From positions 1 through 7,332 of the forward strand of contig CALRCI010000030.1 of the NCBI GenBank assembly GCA_943354525.1: DNA of 7,332 nt, given 5' to 3'. Shown here in pieces: positions 1 through 5,916 of this stretch. The translations under genes and the position numbers were made by a program. Positions within the stretch are counted from its first letter, which is position 1; the number at the start of each line of letters is the position of its first letter. The stretch comes from Candidatus Nomurabacteria bacterium (GTDB lineage Bacteria; Patescibacteriota; Minisyncoccia; Phycocordibacterales; UBA9973). Below the pieces are notes generated by a model. It was not told where the DNA came from and did not search any database. It was given only the letters and a program-made list of their open reading frames with translations.

Positions 1-961
1 TGAACAATTCTTCCACATCTTCTTCAGGAATCAATGCCGGAAACGCACATCCACCAACTTTCGTCGTGTAGAGTTTCGTCACTCCGATGATATCCCGTAT
101 GTACTGATGCGGAATTCCGAGTCCAGCGCAAACTGCAGCCGGAATCGTGTTTGAACTGGTAACGTTTGGATAATCGCCGTGGTCAATGTCGAGCATAACT
201 CCCTGCGCACCTTCTGCCAGAATGTTTTTCCCTTCGGCGAGCATATGCTTCACTCGTGCCGAGAGGTCTACAATCTGCAAATTCTGGCGCATCTGAGTCG
301 CCGCTTCGAACCATTGTTGCATTTTTACTTGATACAAATCCATAAAATCAAATTCAAATTTGTATTCATCCACATACATACCGAGCACCTTCACATGATG
401 ATTGAAAAGTTCATGAACCTTTTTCTCAAAATCAAAAGATAAAATATCTCCGACTTTGGGTCCAATCCTACTCTTCGCATCTGTGTATGCTGGGCCAATC
501 CCCTTGCCTGTCGTGCCGACTTTCTTACCACCTACTGATTTGCGACACTCTTCTGCTGCATCCAAAAGCTGGTGCGTCGGCATGATGAGTGATGCTCGAT
601 TAGAAATAAAAAGTCGTTCGGTAACATCATATCCAAGCTTCTTCAAATCAGAAATTTCTTTCATCAGAGAAACCGGATCATTGACTGTTCCATTGCCTAT
701 ATAGAGTTCCGTCTCAGGAATGAAATAGCCGCTGGGCACGTGATGCCCCACGAATTCCTGATTGTTCACTTTAAGCGTATGACCCGCATTCGGTCCGCCT
801 TGAAAGCGAGCCGCAGCGGCATAGTTCAATTTTCCCGCATCATTACGTGAAGAAAGCATGATATCGATATCCTTGCCTTTGCCTTCATCACCCCATTGCA
901 GTCCGAAGGTAATATCCACAGAACCGCGTTTTGTTGGTATTTCACTTTTTATTGTTGTCAT
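1..961 (-). CDS. purA: Adenylosuccinate synthetase, 3' end cut by window edge
   Basis: The product joins IMP and aspartate using GTP to make adenylosuccinate, the first committed step from IMP to AMP, in the cytosol. 320 residues are visible; the family is usually about 430, so roughly the last quarter is missing. Family motifs seen: QWGDEGKGK at 22-30 with the catalytic Asp at 25, GGPNAGHT at 55-62 with the catalytic His at 61, GTTGKGIGPAY at 149-159, and EGAQGVMLDIDHG at 250-262 followed by VTSSNT. The start ATG leaves about ten residues more N-terminal sequence than the E. coli enzyme, but no later Met precedes the GDEGKGK motif. Odd points: about eight extra residues between GDEGKGK and the GGPNAGHT block (around 36-46), and VGGCAFPALIP at 302-312 where the family usually has VGxGPFPTE. 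It lies 33 bases after guaB with no stem-loop between, so it is probably cotranscribed. The leader is A-rich, with nine A in a row and no Shine-Dalgarno sequence. Identity is sure; the divergence is real on visible motifs. Confidence 0.95.
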   Translation of the reverse strand, partial: MTTIKSEIPTKRGSVDITFGLQWGDEGKGKDIDIMLSSRNDAGKLNYAAAARFQGGPNAGHTLKVNNQEFVGHHVPSGYFIPETELYIGNGTVNDPVSLMKEISDLKKLGYDVTERLFISNRASLIMPTHQLLDAAEECRKSVGGKKVGTTGKGIGPAYTDAKSRIGPKVGDILSFDFEKKVHELFNHHVKVLGMYVDEYKFEFDFMDLYQVKMQQWFEAATQMRQNLQIVDLSARVKHMLAEGKNILAEGAQGVMLDIDHGDYPNVTSSNTIPAAVCAGLGIPHQYIRDIIGVTKLYTTKVGGCAFPALIPEEDVEELF

Positions 962-994
962 GTTCGTTAATTTTTTTTTGTGAAAATAGTTGGT

Positions 995-2449
995 TTACCG
1001 TGAATAGTTCGGCGCTTCTTTCGTCATAATTACACCGTGTACATGGCTTTCCTTGACACCAGCACTGGTAATAAGAGTGAATTTAGCATTACGTAAATCC
1101 GTAATTTTCGGGGAACCCGTGTAGCCCATGGCTGCTCGGAGTCCGCCGATGAATTGATGCATTACTTCCTTCAAACTGCCTCCATATGGTATCCGTCCGA
1201 CAATGCCTTCCGGCACCAGCTTCTTGATATCATCTTCAGCATCCTGGAAATAACGGTCTTTACTGCCATCCGCCATAGCATCCACAGAACCCATTCCGCG
1301 ATATTCTTTGAATTTCTTTCCTTGAAAATCAATTATCTCTCCGGGGGATTCATCGAGGCCGGCAAATTTACTGCCCATCATAATAGTATCTGCACCGGCA
1401 ACAATCGCTTTCGTGACGTCCCCTGTTTGAGTAACTCCGCCATCGGAAATGATTGGAATTCTGCCTTGCAGCGCTTCATATACTTCCCATACTGCCGTAA
1501 TCTGCGGAACACCCACACCGGTAACGATGCGCGTAGTGCAAATCGAACCAGGTCCGATACCCACTTTTACTGCATCTGCACCGGCTTCTTCGAGAGCGAG
1601 TGCTGCTTCTCCTGTAGCAATATTGCCAGCGATAACTTCAATGGTGAATCTTTGTTTAATTGATTTCACCATTTCAATCACGCCGTCACTGTGTCCATGC
1701 GCCGTATCTAAGACGATGACGTCAACATGTGCTTCAATAAGTGCCTCCACACGTAGAAGTGTGTCGCGAGTAACACCAACAGCAGCTCCTACTCGGAGTT
1801 GGCCATTGCTGTCCTTGCAGGCGTTCGGAAAATCTTTCAAGCTCAAAACATCACGCATTGTAAACAAACCGATAAGTTTCTTTGATGCATCTACAATCGG
1901 AAGTTTTTCTACTCTTTTTTCCTTCATCTTCATCTCCGCCATCTTCATGGTCGTGTCAGCTGTACCGAAAACAATATCGGTGGTCATCATACTGCTTATC
2001 TTTTGGTCTTTGTCATCACGGAATTTTAAATCACGCTTCGTAACAATTCCCACAAGATATCCTGACGCATCTATGATTGGGACACCGTTGATTTTTTCTT
2101 TCTCCATCAATTGGCGAGCCATACCGACAGTATCTGTATGCAGTAACGTAAACGGGTTCGAGATAAACGCGCTTTCTGTGCGCTTCACTTTGCGAACCTC
2201 TGCAACCTGTTCCTCAATGCTCATGTTTTTGTGCAGGATACCGATACCGCCTTCACGCGCTACGGCAATAGCCATATCTGATTCGGTTACGGTATCCATC
2301 GCTGCCGACAAAAATGGCACATTGATACTGATGTTACGAGTTAATTTGGTAGTGAGACTTACTTCACGAGGAAGTATTTTGGAATGCATTGGCCGGACTA
2401 ATACGTCATCAAACGTATATCCTCGGATAAATTTTTCATCGAATTTCAT
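995..2449 (-). CDS. guaB: Inosine-5'-monophosphate dehydrogenase
   Basis: The product oxidises IMP to XMP with NAD+, the rate-limiting step of guanine nucleotide synthesis, as a cytosolic TIM-barrel oligomer. The 484 residues match the usual length (E. coli 488). Seen in order: N-terminal barrel strand with FDDVLVRP at 13-20, SAAMDTVTE at 48-56, two CBS domains at about 97-145 and 155-203, LDTAHGHSDG at 247-256, the active-site loop GPGSICTTR at 299-307 with catalytic Cys304, SDGGV at 335-339, YRGMGS at 383-388, the flap with the Arg-Tyr pair in DRYFQ (399-400), PEGIVGRIPYGG, and the family-typical C-terminal tail ESHVHGV...KEAPNY. The CBS pair makes it a full regulatory-type IMPDH, not GMP reductase. 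It has its own promoter upstream and follows a terminator-like hairpin, so it heads a unit with purA. No Shine-Dalgarno sequence is visible in its A-rich leader. The CBS domains suggest control by purine nucleotides, as known for the family. Confidence 0.98.
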   Translation of the reverse strand: MKFDEKFIRGYTFDDVLVRPMHSKILPREVSLTTKLTRNISINVPFLSAAMDTVTESDMAIAVAREGGIGILHKNMSIEEQVAEVRKVKRTESAFISNPFTLLHTDTVGMARQLMEKEKINGVPIIDASGYLVGIVTKRDLKFRDDKDQKISSMMTTDIVFGTADTTMKMAEMKMKEKRVEKLPIVDASKKLIGLFTMRDVLSLKDFPNACKDSNGQLRVGAAVGVTRDTLLRVEALIEAHVDVIVLDTAHGHSDGVIEMVKSIKQRFTIEVIAGNIATGEAALALEEAGADAVKVGIGPGSICTTRIVTGVGVPQITAVWEVYEALQGRIPIISDGGVTQTGDVTKAIVAGADTIMMGSKFAGLDESPGEIIDFQGKKFKEYRGMGSVDAMADGSKDRYFQDAEDDIKKLVPEGIVGRIPYGGSLKEVMHQFIGGLRAAMGYTGSPKITDLRNAKFTLITSAGVKESHVHGVIMTKEAPNYSR

Positions 2450-2503
2450 GATTTGTTTTTTTGTTTTTAAATAGTGAAAAGTTAGTTAAACTTGATTTCC
2501 TGC

Positions 2504-2532
2504 AGTCTACATGCTCATTTCCCTTCTGTCAA
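2504..2532 (-). promoter_or_regulatory. Promoter of guaB-purA
   Basis: On the minus strand a perfect -35 box TTGACA (2532-2527) is followed by a 17-base spacer and TAGACT (2509-2504, four of six matches to TATAAT). The start of transcription would fall near 2497, giving a leader of about 48 bases that is very A/T-rich, poor in G near the start and lacks a Shine-Dalgarno sequence. It sits directly after the dus terminator hairpin, which fits a new transcription unit. Found by eye only. Confidence 0.65.
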
Positions 2533-2546
2533 AGCCGGTCCAAAAC

Positions 2547-2587
2547 CTGTGGAAAACGCCAAGGCGTCGCCTTGGCATTTTCCACAG
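2547..2587 (-). terminator. Intrinsic terminator after dus (41-base palindrome)
   Basis: Two 19-base arms (2547-2565 and 2569-2587) flank a three-base loop. The only non-Watson-Crick position is 2557/2577, which is a U-G wobble in minus-strand RNA (C-A mismatch in plus-strand RNA). The core is AAAA, a GC-rich GCCAAGGC/GCCTTGGC stem, then TTTT, the layout of a rho-independent terminator in both directions; the T run is short (four). The outer CTGTGG/CCACAG pairs lengthen the stem beyond a normal terminator. It begins three bases after the dus stop and lies just before the guaB promoter. Confidence 0.7.
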
Positions 2588-2590
2588 ATG

Positions 2591-3541
2591 CTACAAATTC
2601 TGCGATCGCAAGAATTGTGTCACTTTCGCCTCCACATCAGCTGCAGTCGGACATTCCATGAGTTCTATTCGGAGTTCCTTGGCGCCATCAAAGCCATTCA
2701 CATAGGCTTTGTAATGCTTTTTCATTATGGCGAAGCTTTTGATGTCGCCAAGAAGTGTCTCAAAAAGTTTCGTGTGTTCTACCATCACCTGCAGTTTTTC
2801 TTTAATCGTCGAAACTTTCCTAGCAAAGAGCCATGGATTGCCGAAAATCGCACGACCGAGCATGACGCCGTCACAACCAGTCTCGGCAATTTTTTTTCGC
2901 GCGTCGGCAATATCGAGGACATCACCATTTCCGATGATGAGTGTCTCAGGAGAAATTTCATTGCGCAGCGCGACAATTGTTGGCATCAAATCCCAATGCG
3001 CCGGTACGAGTGACATTTCTTTGCGCGTGCGGAGATGGACCGTGAGCGCCGGAAGTTTTTGTTCGAGGAGAAATCTGATCCATGTATCGATCTCGTTTTT
3101 GTTGTAACCAATACGCGTCTTTACTGATACTGGAAGTCCTGACGTGCGTGCCGCTTCGATAATCGCGAGCGCACTGCCATGGTCTTTCATCATTGCCGCA
3201 CCCGCACACTGCTTCTCAATCGATTTATCCGGACAGCCCATGTTGATATCAATACCATCAAATCCGAGTTCGGCACACAGTGCTGCTGCTTCCACCATCT
3301 TTTCCGAGTGTGAACCGAAGAGCTGCGCGACGATGGGGCGTTCTGCCTCTGTGTATTCGAGATCGCGCTTGAGTACTGCTCGGCCCGGCGAGGCGAGACC
3401 GTCGGCAGAGACGAATTCAGTCCACGTCACATCGGGCTTACCGTATTTCGCGATCACACGACGAAAGGCCGTGTCAGTGACATCGGCCATTGGGGCAAGC
3501 ACAAAAAACGGTTTCGGCAGTTGTGTCCAGAAATTTTTCAT
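2591..3541 (-). CDS. dus: tRNA-dihydrouridine synthase
   Basis: The product reduces uridine to dihydrouridine in the D-loop region of tRNA, using FMN and NADPH. The 316 residues match the Dus family length. Visible motifs: FMN-site APMADVTDTAFRR at 16-28, INMGCP at 99-104 with the catalytic Cys103, VKTRIGYN at 140-147 (Lys141), VHLRTR at 168-173 where most family members have HGRT, IGNGDV at 203-208, and GVMLGRAIFGNPWLF at 225-239 for the FMN phosphate. Residues from about 250 on form the helical tRNA-binding domain (FAIMKKHYKAYVNGFDGAKELR). The start ATG overlaps the stop of the upstream FtsQ-like gene as ATGA, so translation is probably coupled; no Shine-Dalgarno sequence is seen. A run of eight A lies in the coding strand (2890-2897). 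Which Dus subfamily (A, B, C or a separate one) and hence which tRNA position is modified cannot be told by eye. Confidence 0.93.
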   Translation of the reverse strand: MKNFWTQLPKPFFVLAPMADVTDTAFRRVIAKYGKPDVTWTEFVSADGLASPGRAVLKRDLEYTEAERPIVAQLFGSHSEKMVEAAALCAELGFDGIDINMGCPDKSIEKQCAGAAMMKDHGSALAIIEAARTSGLPVSVKTRIGYNKNEIDTWIRFLLEQKLPALTVHLRTRKEMSLVPAHWDLMPTIVALRNEISPETLIIGNGDVLDIADARKKIAETGCDGVMLGRAIFGNPWLFARKVSTIKEKLQVMVEHTKLFETLLGDIKSFAIMKKHYKAYVNGFDGAKELRIELMECPTAADVEAKVTQFLRSQNL

Positions 3542-4398
3542 TGTTCGAACTTGTAATATACCTTATCGGTATAGCGAAGATCAATGTAGTCGAGTTTGCT
3601 CTGCTTCGTCGCCATATCTTTCTTGAGCGGCTGCACGGCAAGCGCGGAGAGCAGATTGGTCGTCGCCTTCGTGAAATCTGTTTCCGGACCGAGAATGATC
3701 ACTTGCTTGTTGCCCGAGAAATCTCCTGAGAGGAAGAACTCGCGCGTGCCATCGGGTTTGAGTGCAAATGCTTTGGCCGGGAATCCGGCAGTTTTGAGCG
3801 CATGTACGAAACTGATTACATTGGCGAGCTCTGTATCGGGCAAGACCACACCATTGATCGGATCCCCCGATACGGGCGTGAAAAATCTGAAATAAATTGT
3901 TCCAGAAAAATCAGGTGCTTCGCTAAAAATACTGCCGTCCGTATCAACGCTATAACAATCAGGATTTACGGCCGTATCGACTCCGCACCAGAGATAATCA
4001 ATCGTATGTTCAGTCATCGTCGCAGTGAGTGTCCGGCCAGAGAGTTTTACGGAAAGCGTTTTGATGCGCGGAAATTGCGCTCGGAGATCCGTCATGATTT
4101 TTTTCTTCGGGTAGAAGAATCTACTCGTACGAGGGATGACGAAAAGTATGTGACCTGAAATATCAGTGACCATTGCCTGCTGCACCGCTCGGGTATCCAC
4201 GACTTCGGCGCCGAGGACGTCCACGTCATATATCTGAAGTGCAGGACGTTTGATGATGAATATACATACGCTGAGAAGCACGACAACGATCGCGCTGATC
4301 GCAATTCGTTTCAATCGCGTCTGACGACGACGTTTCTCCACGATCTCGCGCAGACGCGGAGAATTGATTTCATTTTTTTGTGAGAGATGTGATTGCAT
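3538..4398 (-). CDS. ftsQ: FtsQ/DivIB-like POTRA-domain membrane protein
   Basis: Probably a division-septum protein of the FtsQ/DivIB type, anchored in the membrane with its bulk outside, where the family links FtsB/FtsL to the division machinery. The 286 residues show: a basic cytoplasmic N-terminus to about 31 (EKRRRQTRLKR), one membrane segment at about 32-49 (IAISAIVVVLLSVCIFII), a POTRA-like domain at about 54-130 starting LQIYDVDVLG, and a beta-rich domain ending YIDLRYTDKVYYKFEQ at 271-286, which is typical of FtsQ C-termini. Two Cys at 138 and 148 (WCG...DCYSVDTDG) could form a disulfide outside the cell. It has no cleavable signal peptide. The gene follows serS after a structured 121-base gap and overlaps dus by ATGA. 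The stop is TGA. No Shine-Dalgarno sequence is seen. The family call rests on architecture and the C-terminal motif; sequence is otherwise weakly conserved, as is normal for FtsQ. Confidence 0.8.
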   Translation of the reverse strand: MQSHLSQKNEINSPRLREIVEKRRRQTRLKRIAISAIVVVLLSVCIFIIKRPALQIYDVDVLGAEVVDTRAVQQAMVTDISGHILFVIPRTSRFFYPKKKIMTDLRAQFPRIKTLSVKLSGRTLTATMTEHTIDYLWCGVDTAVNPDCYSVDTDGSIFSEAPDFSGTIYFRFFTPVSGDPINGVVLPDTELANVISFVHALKTAGFPAKAFALKPDGTREFFLSGDFSGNKQVIILGPETDFTKATTNLLSALAVQPLKKDMATKQSKLDYIDLRYTDKVYYKFEQ

Positions 4399-4409
4399 AA
4401 TAAGCGAAG

Positions 4410-4512
4410 TGCGGATGCAGTTTCCGGAGAGGCTTACGGACGCTGGCGAGCGGAGTACGAGACGAAATTTCAGCAGAAATTTACGTCGTACTCTCCGGAA
4501 ACTGCATCCGCA
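4410..4512. repeat. Large inverted repeat filling the serS-ftsQ gap
   Basis: Arms at 4410-4431 and 4491-4512 are perfect reverse complements over 22 bases; the outer end is TGCGGATGCAG and the inner end TCCGGAGAG on the left arm. They enclose 59 bases that hold a second stem-loop. The unit takes up 103 of the 121 bases between serS and the FtsQ-like gene. In minus-strand RNA it would follow the serS stop by seven bases and end eleven bases before the next ATG. No T run follows it on the minus strand, so it is not a classical terminator; on the plus strand six T occur at 4524-4529, eleven bases beyond the arm. No clear target-site duplication flanks it. It could be a small palindromic mobile unit (MITE- or REP-like), an RNA processing or stability element, or a structured leader. 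Confidence 0.9.
4453..4493. repeat. Inner stem-loop nested in the large inverted repeat
   Basis: GAGTAC (4453-4458) pairs with GTACTC (4488-4493), GACG (4461-4464) with CGTC (4484-4487), and AAATTT (4465-4470) with AAATTT (4477-4482) around the loop CAGCAG, with small bulges at 4459-4460 and 4483. That gives about 16 pairs. Its outer three pairs use bases 4491-4493, which also belong to the right arm of the large repeat, so the ends of the two stems compete. Confidence 0.7.
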
Positions 4513-4519
4513 TGGAGCG

Positions 4520-5836
4520 TTACTTTTTTGAAATTACTTTTTGTCCACCGAGATACGGCTGGAGTACGTCAGGAATGCGGATAGAGCCATCTTCATTCTG
4601 GTAGTTTTCCATGATTGCAATCAGAAGACGTCCAATGGCAACAACTGTTGCGTCATTCATATGCACTGGCTCAATTTTCCCATCTGCACGTTTGACGCGA
4701 GTGTTGAGACGACGAGACTGGAAAGAACCTGTGAGATCAGCACTATGCGTCTCACGATATTTATTCTGTCCTGGCATCCAGGTATTGATATCCACTTGTC
4801 GATAGTCAGGGAAACCCATATCTCCGGTACAAATACTCATAACCTCGTATGGAAGTTTTAAAGTTTGCAAAACATGCTCTTGAATCGCAATGAGGAAATC
4901 CTGCTGCTGGATAGATTGCTCAGGAAGCGAAAATACTTCCATCTCAAGTTTATCAAACTGATGTTGGCGGAGAATACCATTCGTATCTTTACCATATGTT
5001 CCCGCTTCACGGCGAAATGCAGTCGAATAACCGGCGTAGCAGAGAGGTAAATCAGATTCTTTGAATATCTCATCAAGATGCATTGCGCCAAGGGTATGTT
5101 CTGCACTTCCGATCAACATCGAATCGTCATTGGGGAAAAGATAATGATCTTCAGACGCCATGTATCGTGCCATTTTCAACTGAACAACCGGACGGATAAA
5201 GACTGGTGGAATAACCGGAATAAATGCTTTGATCGGCACGGAAACATTCGCCTTCTCCGCAATTTTTGTGAGTGTTTCAGTATTCGTAAGCATGTCGAGA
5301 CACATCTGAATGATTCCGAACTGCAATCGAACGAGATCACCTTTCAAATATGAAAACCGCGAACCAGAAACTTTCGCAGCTGTTTCGGTATCAATAATTC
5401 CGAGTGCCTGACCGAGATCATAATGTTCCTTTGGTACAAAAGAAAAATCTGGTTTCTCTCCCCATGTACGAAGAACGACGTTACCCGATTCGTCAGGTCC
5501 TTCGGGAGTATCCGCTGATGGAATATTCGGAATCTTCAGCATGATTGCCTGCCATTGTTCCATAATCTTTTTAAGCTCTTCTTCTTGAGACTTAAGATCT
5601 TCTTTGACAACCTGCATTTCTTTGATCGTTTGAAGCTTCGCTTTTTCGTCCGTCATACGAGTAATTTCTGTACCCATGCGATTCTGCTCTGCGCGAATAT
5701 TGTCAATTGCAGTACGAAGACGAAGGCGCTCATCGTCGAGCGCAATAAGTGCACCTACGTCAAATGGCGCTTTCCGCTTTGCTGCAGCATTTGAAACCAG
5801 CTCACTGTTTTCCCGAATAAACTTAATATCTAACAT
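4520..5836 (-). CDS. serS: Seryl-tRNA synthetase, variant active site
   Basis: The product charges tRNA-Ser with serine (class II synthetase, cytosolic dimer). The 438 residues match the family. N-terminal residues to about 100 form the long helical coiled-coil arm that grips tRNA-Ser (charged, Glu/Lys-rich 33-97). The catalytic domain follows: motif 1 around 205-226, the serine-loop SAE at 244-246 (TAE in most bacteria), motif 2 as FRREAGTYGKDTNGILRQHQF at 274-294, GDMGFPDYRQVDINTWMPGQ at 338-357, motif 3 region YRETHSADLTGSFQSRR at 360-376, and HMNDATVVAIGR at 392-403 before ENYQNEDGSIRIPDVLQPYL. Against the usual YREISSCSNxxDFQARR and HTLNGSGLAVGR, the SCSN box and the Asn-Gly-Ser are replaced. 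Framework residues and the C-terminus are intact, so it is probably active. I recall similar variants from Patescibacteria. It is first in a minus-strand series, with a promoter that would make the mRNA leaderless. Confidence 0.95.
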   Translation of the reverse strand: MLDIKFIRENSELVSNAAAKRKAPFDVGALIALDDERLRLRTAIDNIRAEQNRMGTEITRMTDEKAKLQTIKEMQVVKEDLKSQEEELKKIMEQWQAIMLKIPNIPSADTPEGPDESGNVVLRTWGEKPDFSFVPKEHYDLGQALGIIDTETAAKVSGSRFSYLKGDLVRLQFGIIQMCLDMLTNTETLTKIAEKANVSVPIKAFIPVIPPVFIRPVVQLKMARYMASEDHYLFPNDDSMLIGSAEHTLGAMHLDEIFKESDLPLCYAGYSTAFRREAGTYGKDTNGILRQHQFDKLEMEVFSLPEQSIQQQDFLIAIQEHVLQTLKLPYEVMSICTGDMGFPDYRQVDINTWMPGQNKYRETHSADLTGSFQSRRLNTRVKRADGKIEPVHMNDATVVAIGRLLIAIMENYQNEDGSIRIPDVLQPYLGGQKVISKK

Positions 5837-5842
5837 GCTCTC

Positions 5843-5870
5843 ATACTAGCAAATAGTTATCCTTTTGCAA
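5843..5870 (-). promoter_or_regulatory. Promoter of serS, extended -10 type
   Basis: On the minus strand TTGCAA (5870-5865) is followed by a 16-base spacer ending in TGC and then TAGTAT (5848-5843, four of six). The TGn before the -10 box makes an extended -10. Transcription would begin about seven bases on, at or next to the serS ATG (5836), so the message would be leaderless. Judged by eye only. Confidence 0.5.
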
Positions 5871-5892
5871 AAATTAGATGCCTTGATACACT
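5865..5892 (+). promoter_or_regulatory. Promoter of dprA (shares -35 with serS)
   Basis: The same self-complementary TTGCAA (5865-5870) read on the plus strand is followed by a 16-base spacer and TACACT (5887-5892, four of six). The transcript would start near 5899, about 21 bases before the dprA ATG. The match is modest, and TTGATA at 5883-5888 is a second possible -35 without a good partner. Confidence 0.4.
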
Positions 5893-5896
5893 GTAC

Positions 5897-5916
5897 TCTT
5901 GCTTTTTTGAGCAAGA
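5897..5916 (+). other. Small hairpin just before the dprA start
   Basis: TCTTGCT (5897-5903) and AGCAAGA (5910-5916) form a perfect seven-base stem with a six-base loop of mostly T. It covers nearly the whole predicted dprA leader and ends three bases before the ATG, so it could affect translation start. It could also be chance, given its size. Confidence 0.45.

Noticed and set aside
1..961. Phage-type PurZ (2-aminoadenylosuccinate synthetase) instead of PurA
   Set aside because: The catalytic Asp in GDEGKGK is kept, while PurZ proteins lack it, and the neighbour is guaB in a housekeeping setting.
1449..2474. A 341-codon open frame on the plus strand opposite guaB
   Set aside because: It lies fully antisense to a gene with every IMPDH motif, its translation is Ser/Ile/Thr-rich with no recognisable domain, and it is best read as a shadow of guaB codon use.
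3538..3540. TGA recoding as in Gracilibacteria or Absconditabacteria
   Set aside because: No conserved gene here contains an in-frame TGA, and TGA ends the FtsQ-like gene right after a typical FtsQ C-terminus.
3144..3626. A 160-codon open frame on the plus strand opposite dus
   Set aside because: Antisense to conserved Dus motifs and running into the ftsQ-like gene; no family features of its own.
4410..4512. Inverted repeat as a complete MITE with target-site duplication
   Set aside because: The bases next to the arms (GAAG on the left, TGGA on the right) do not match; AGCG occurs near both ends but not adjacent to the arms. A mobile origin stays possible but is not shown.
4410..4512. Inverted repeat as a rho-independent terminator of serS
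   Set aside because: No T run follows the second arm on the minus strand before the ftsQ-like ATG; the only T run is on the plus-strand side, eleven bases away.
4393..4584. A 63-codon plus-strand frame across the serS-ftsQ inverted repeat
   Set aside because: Its sequence is dictated by the repeat and by the antisense of serS and ftsQ; no start signal and no recognisable protein.
5883..5888. TTGATA as the -35 box of dprA
   Set aside because: At 15-18 bases downstream there is only a T run with no -10-like hexamer.
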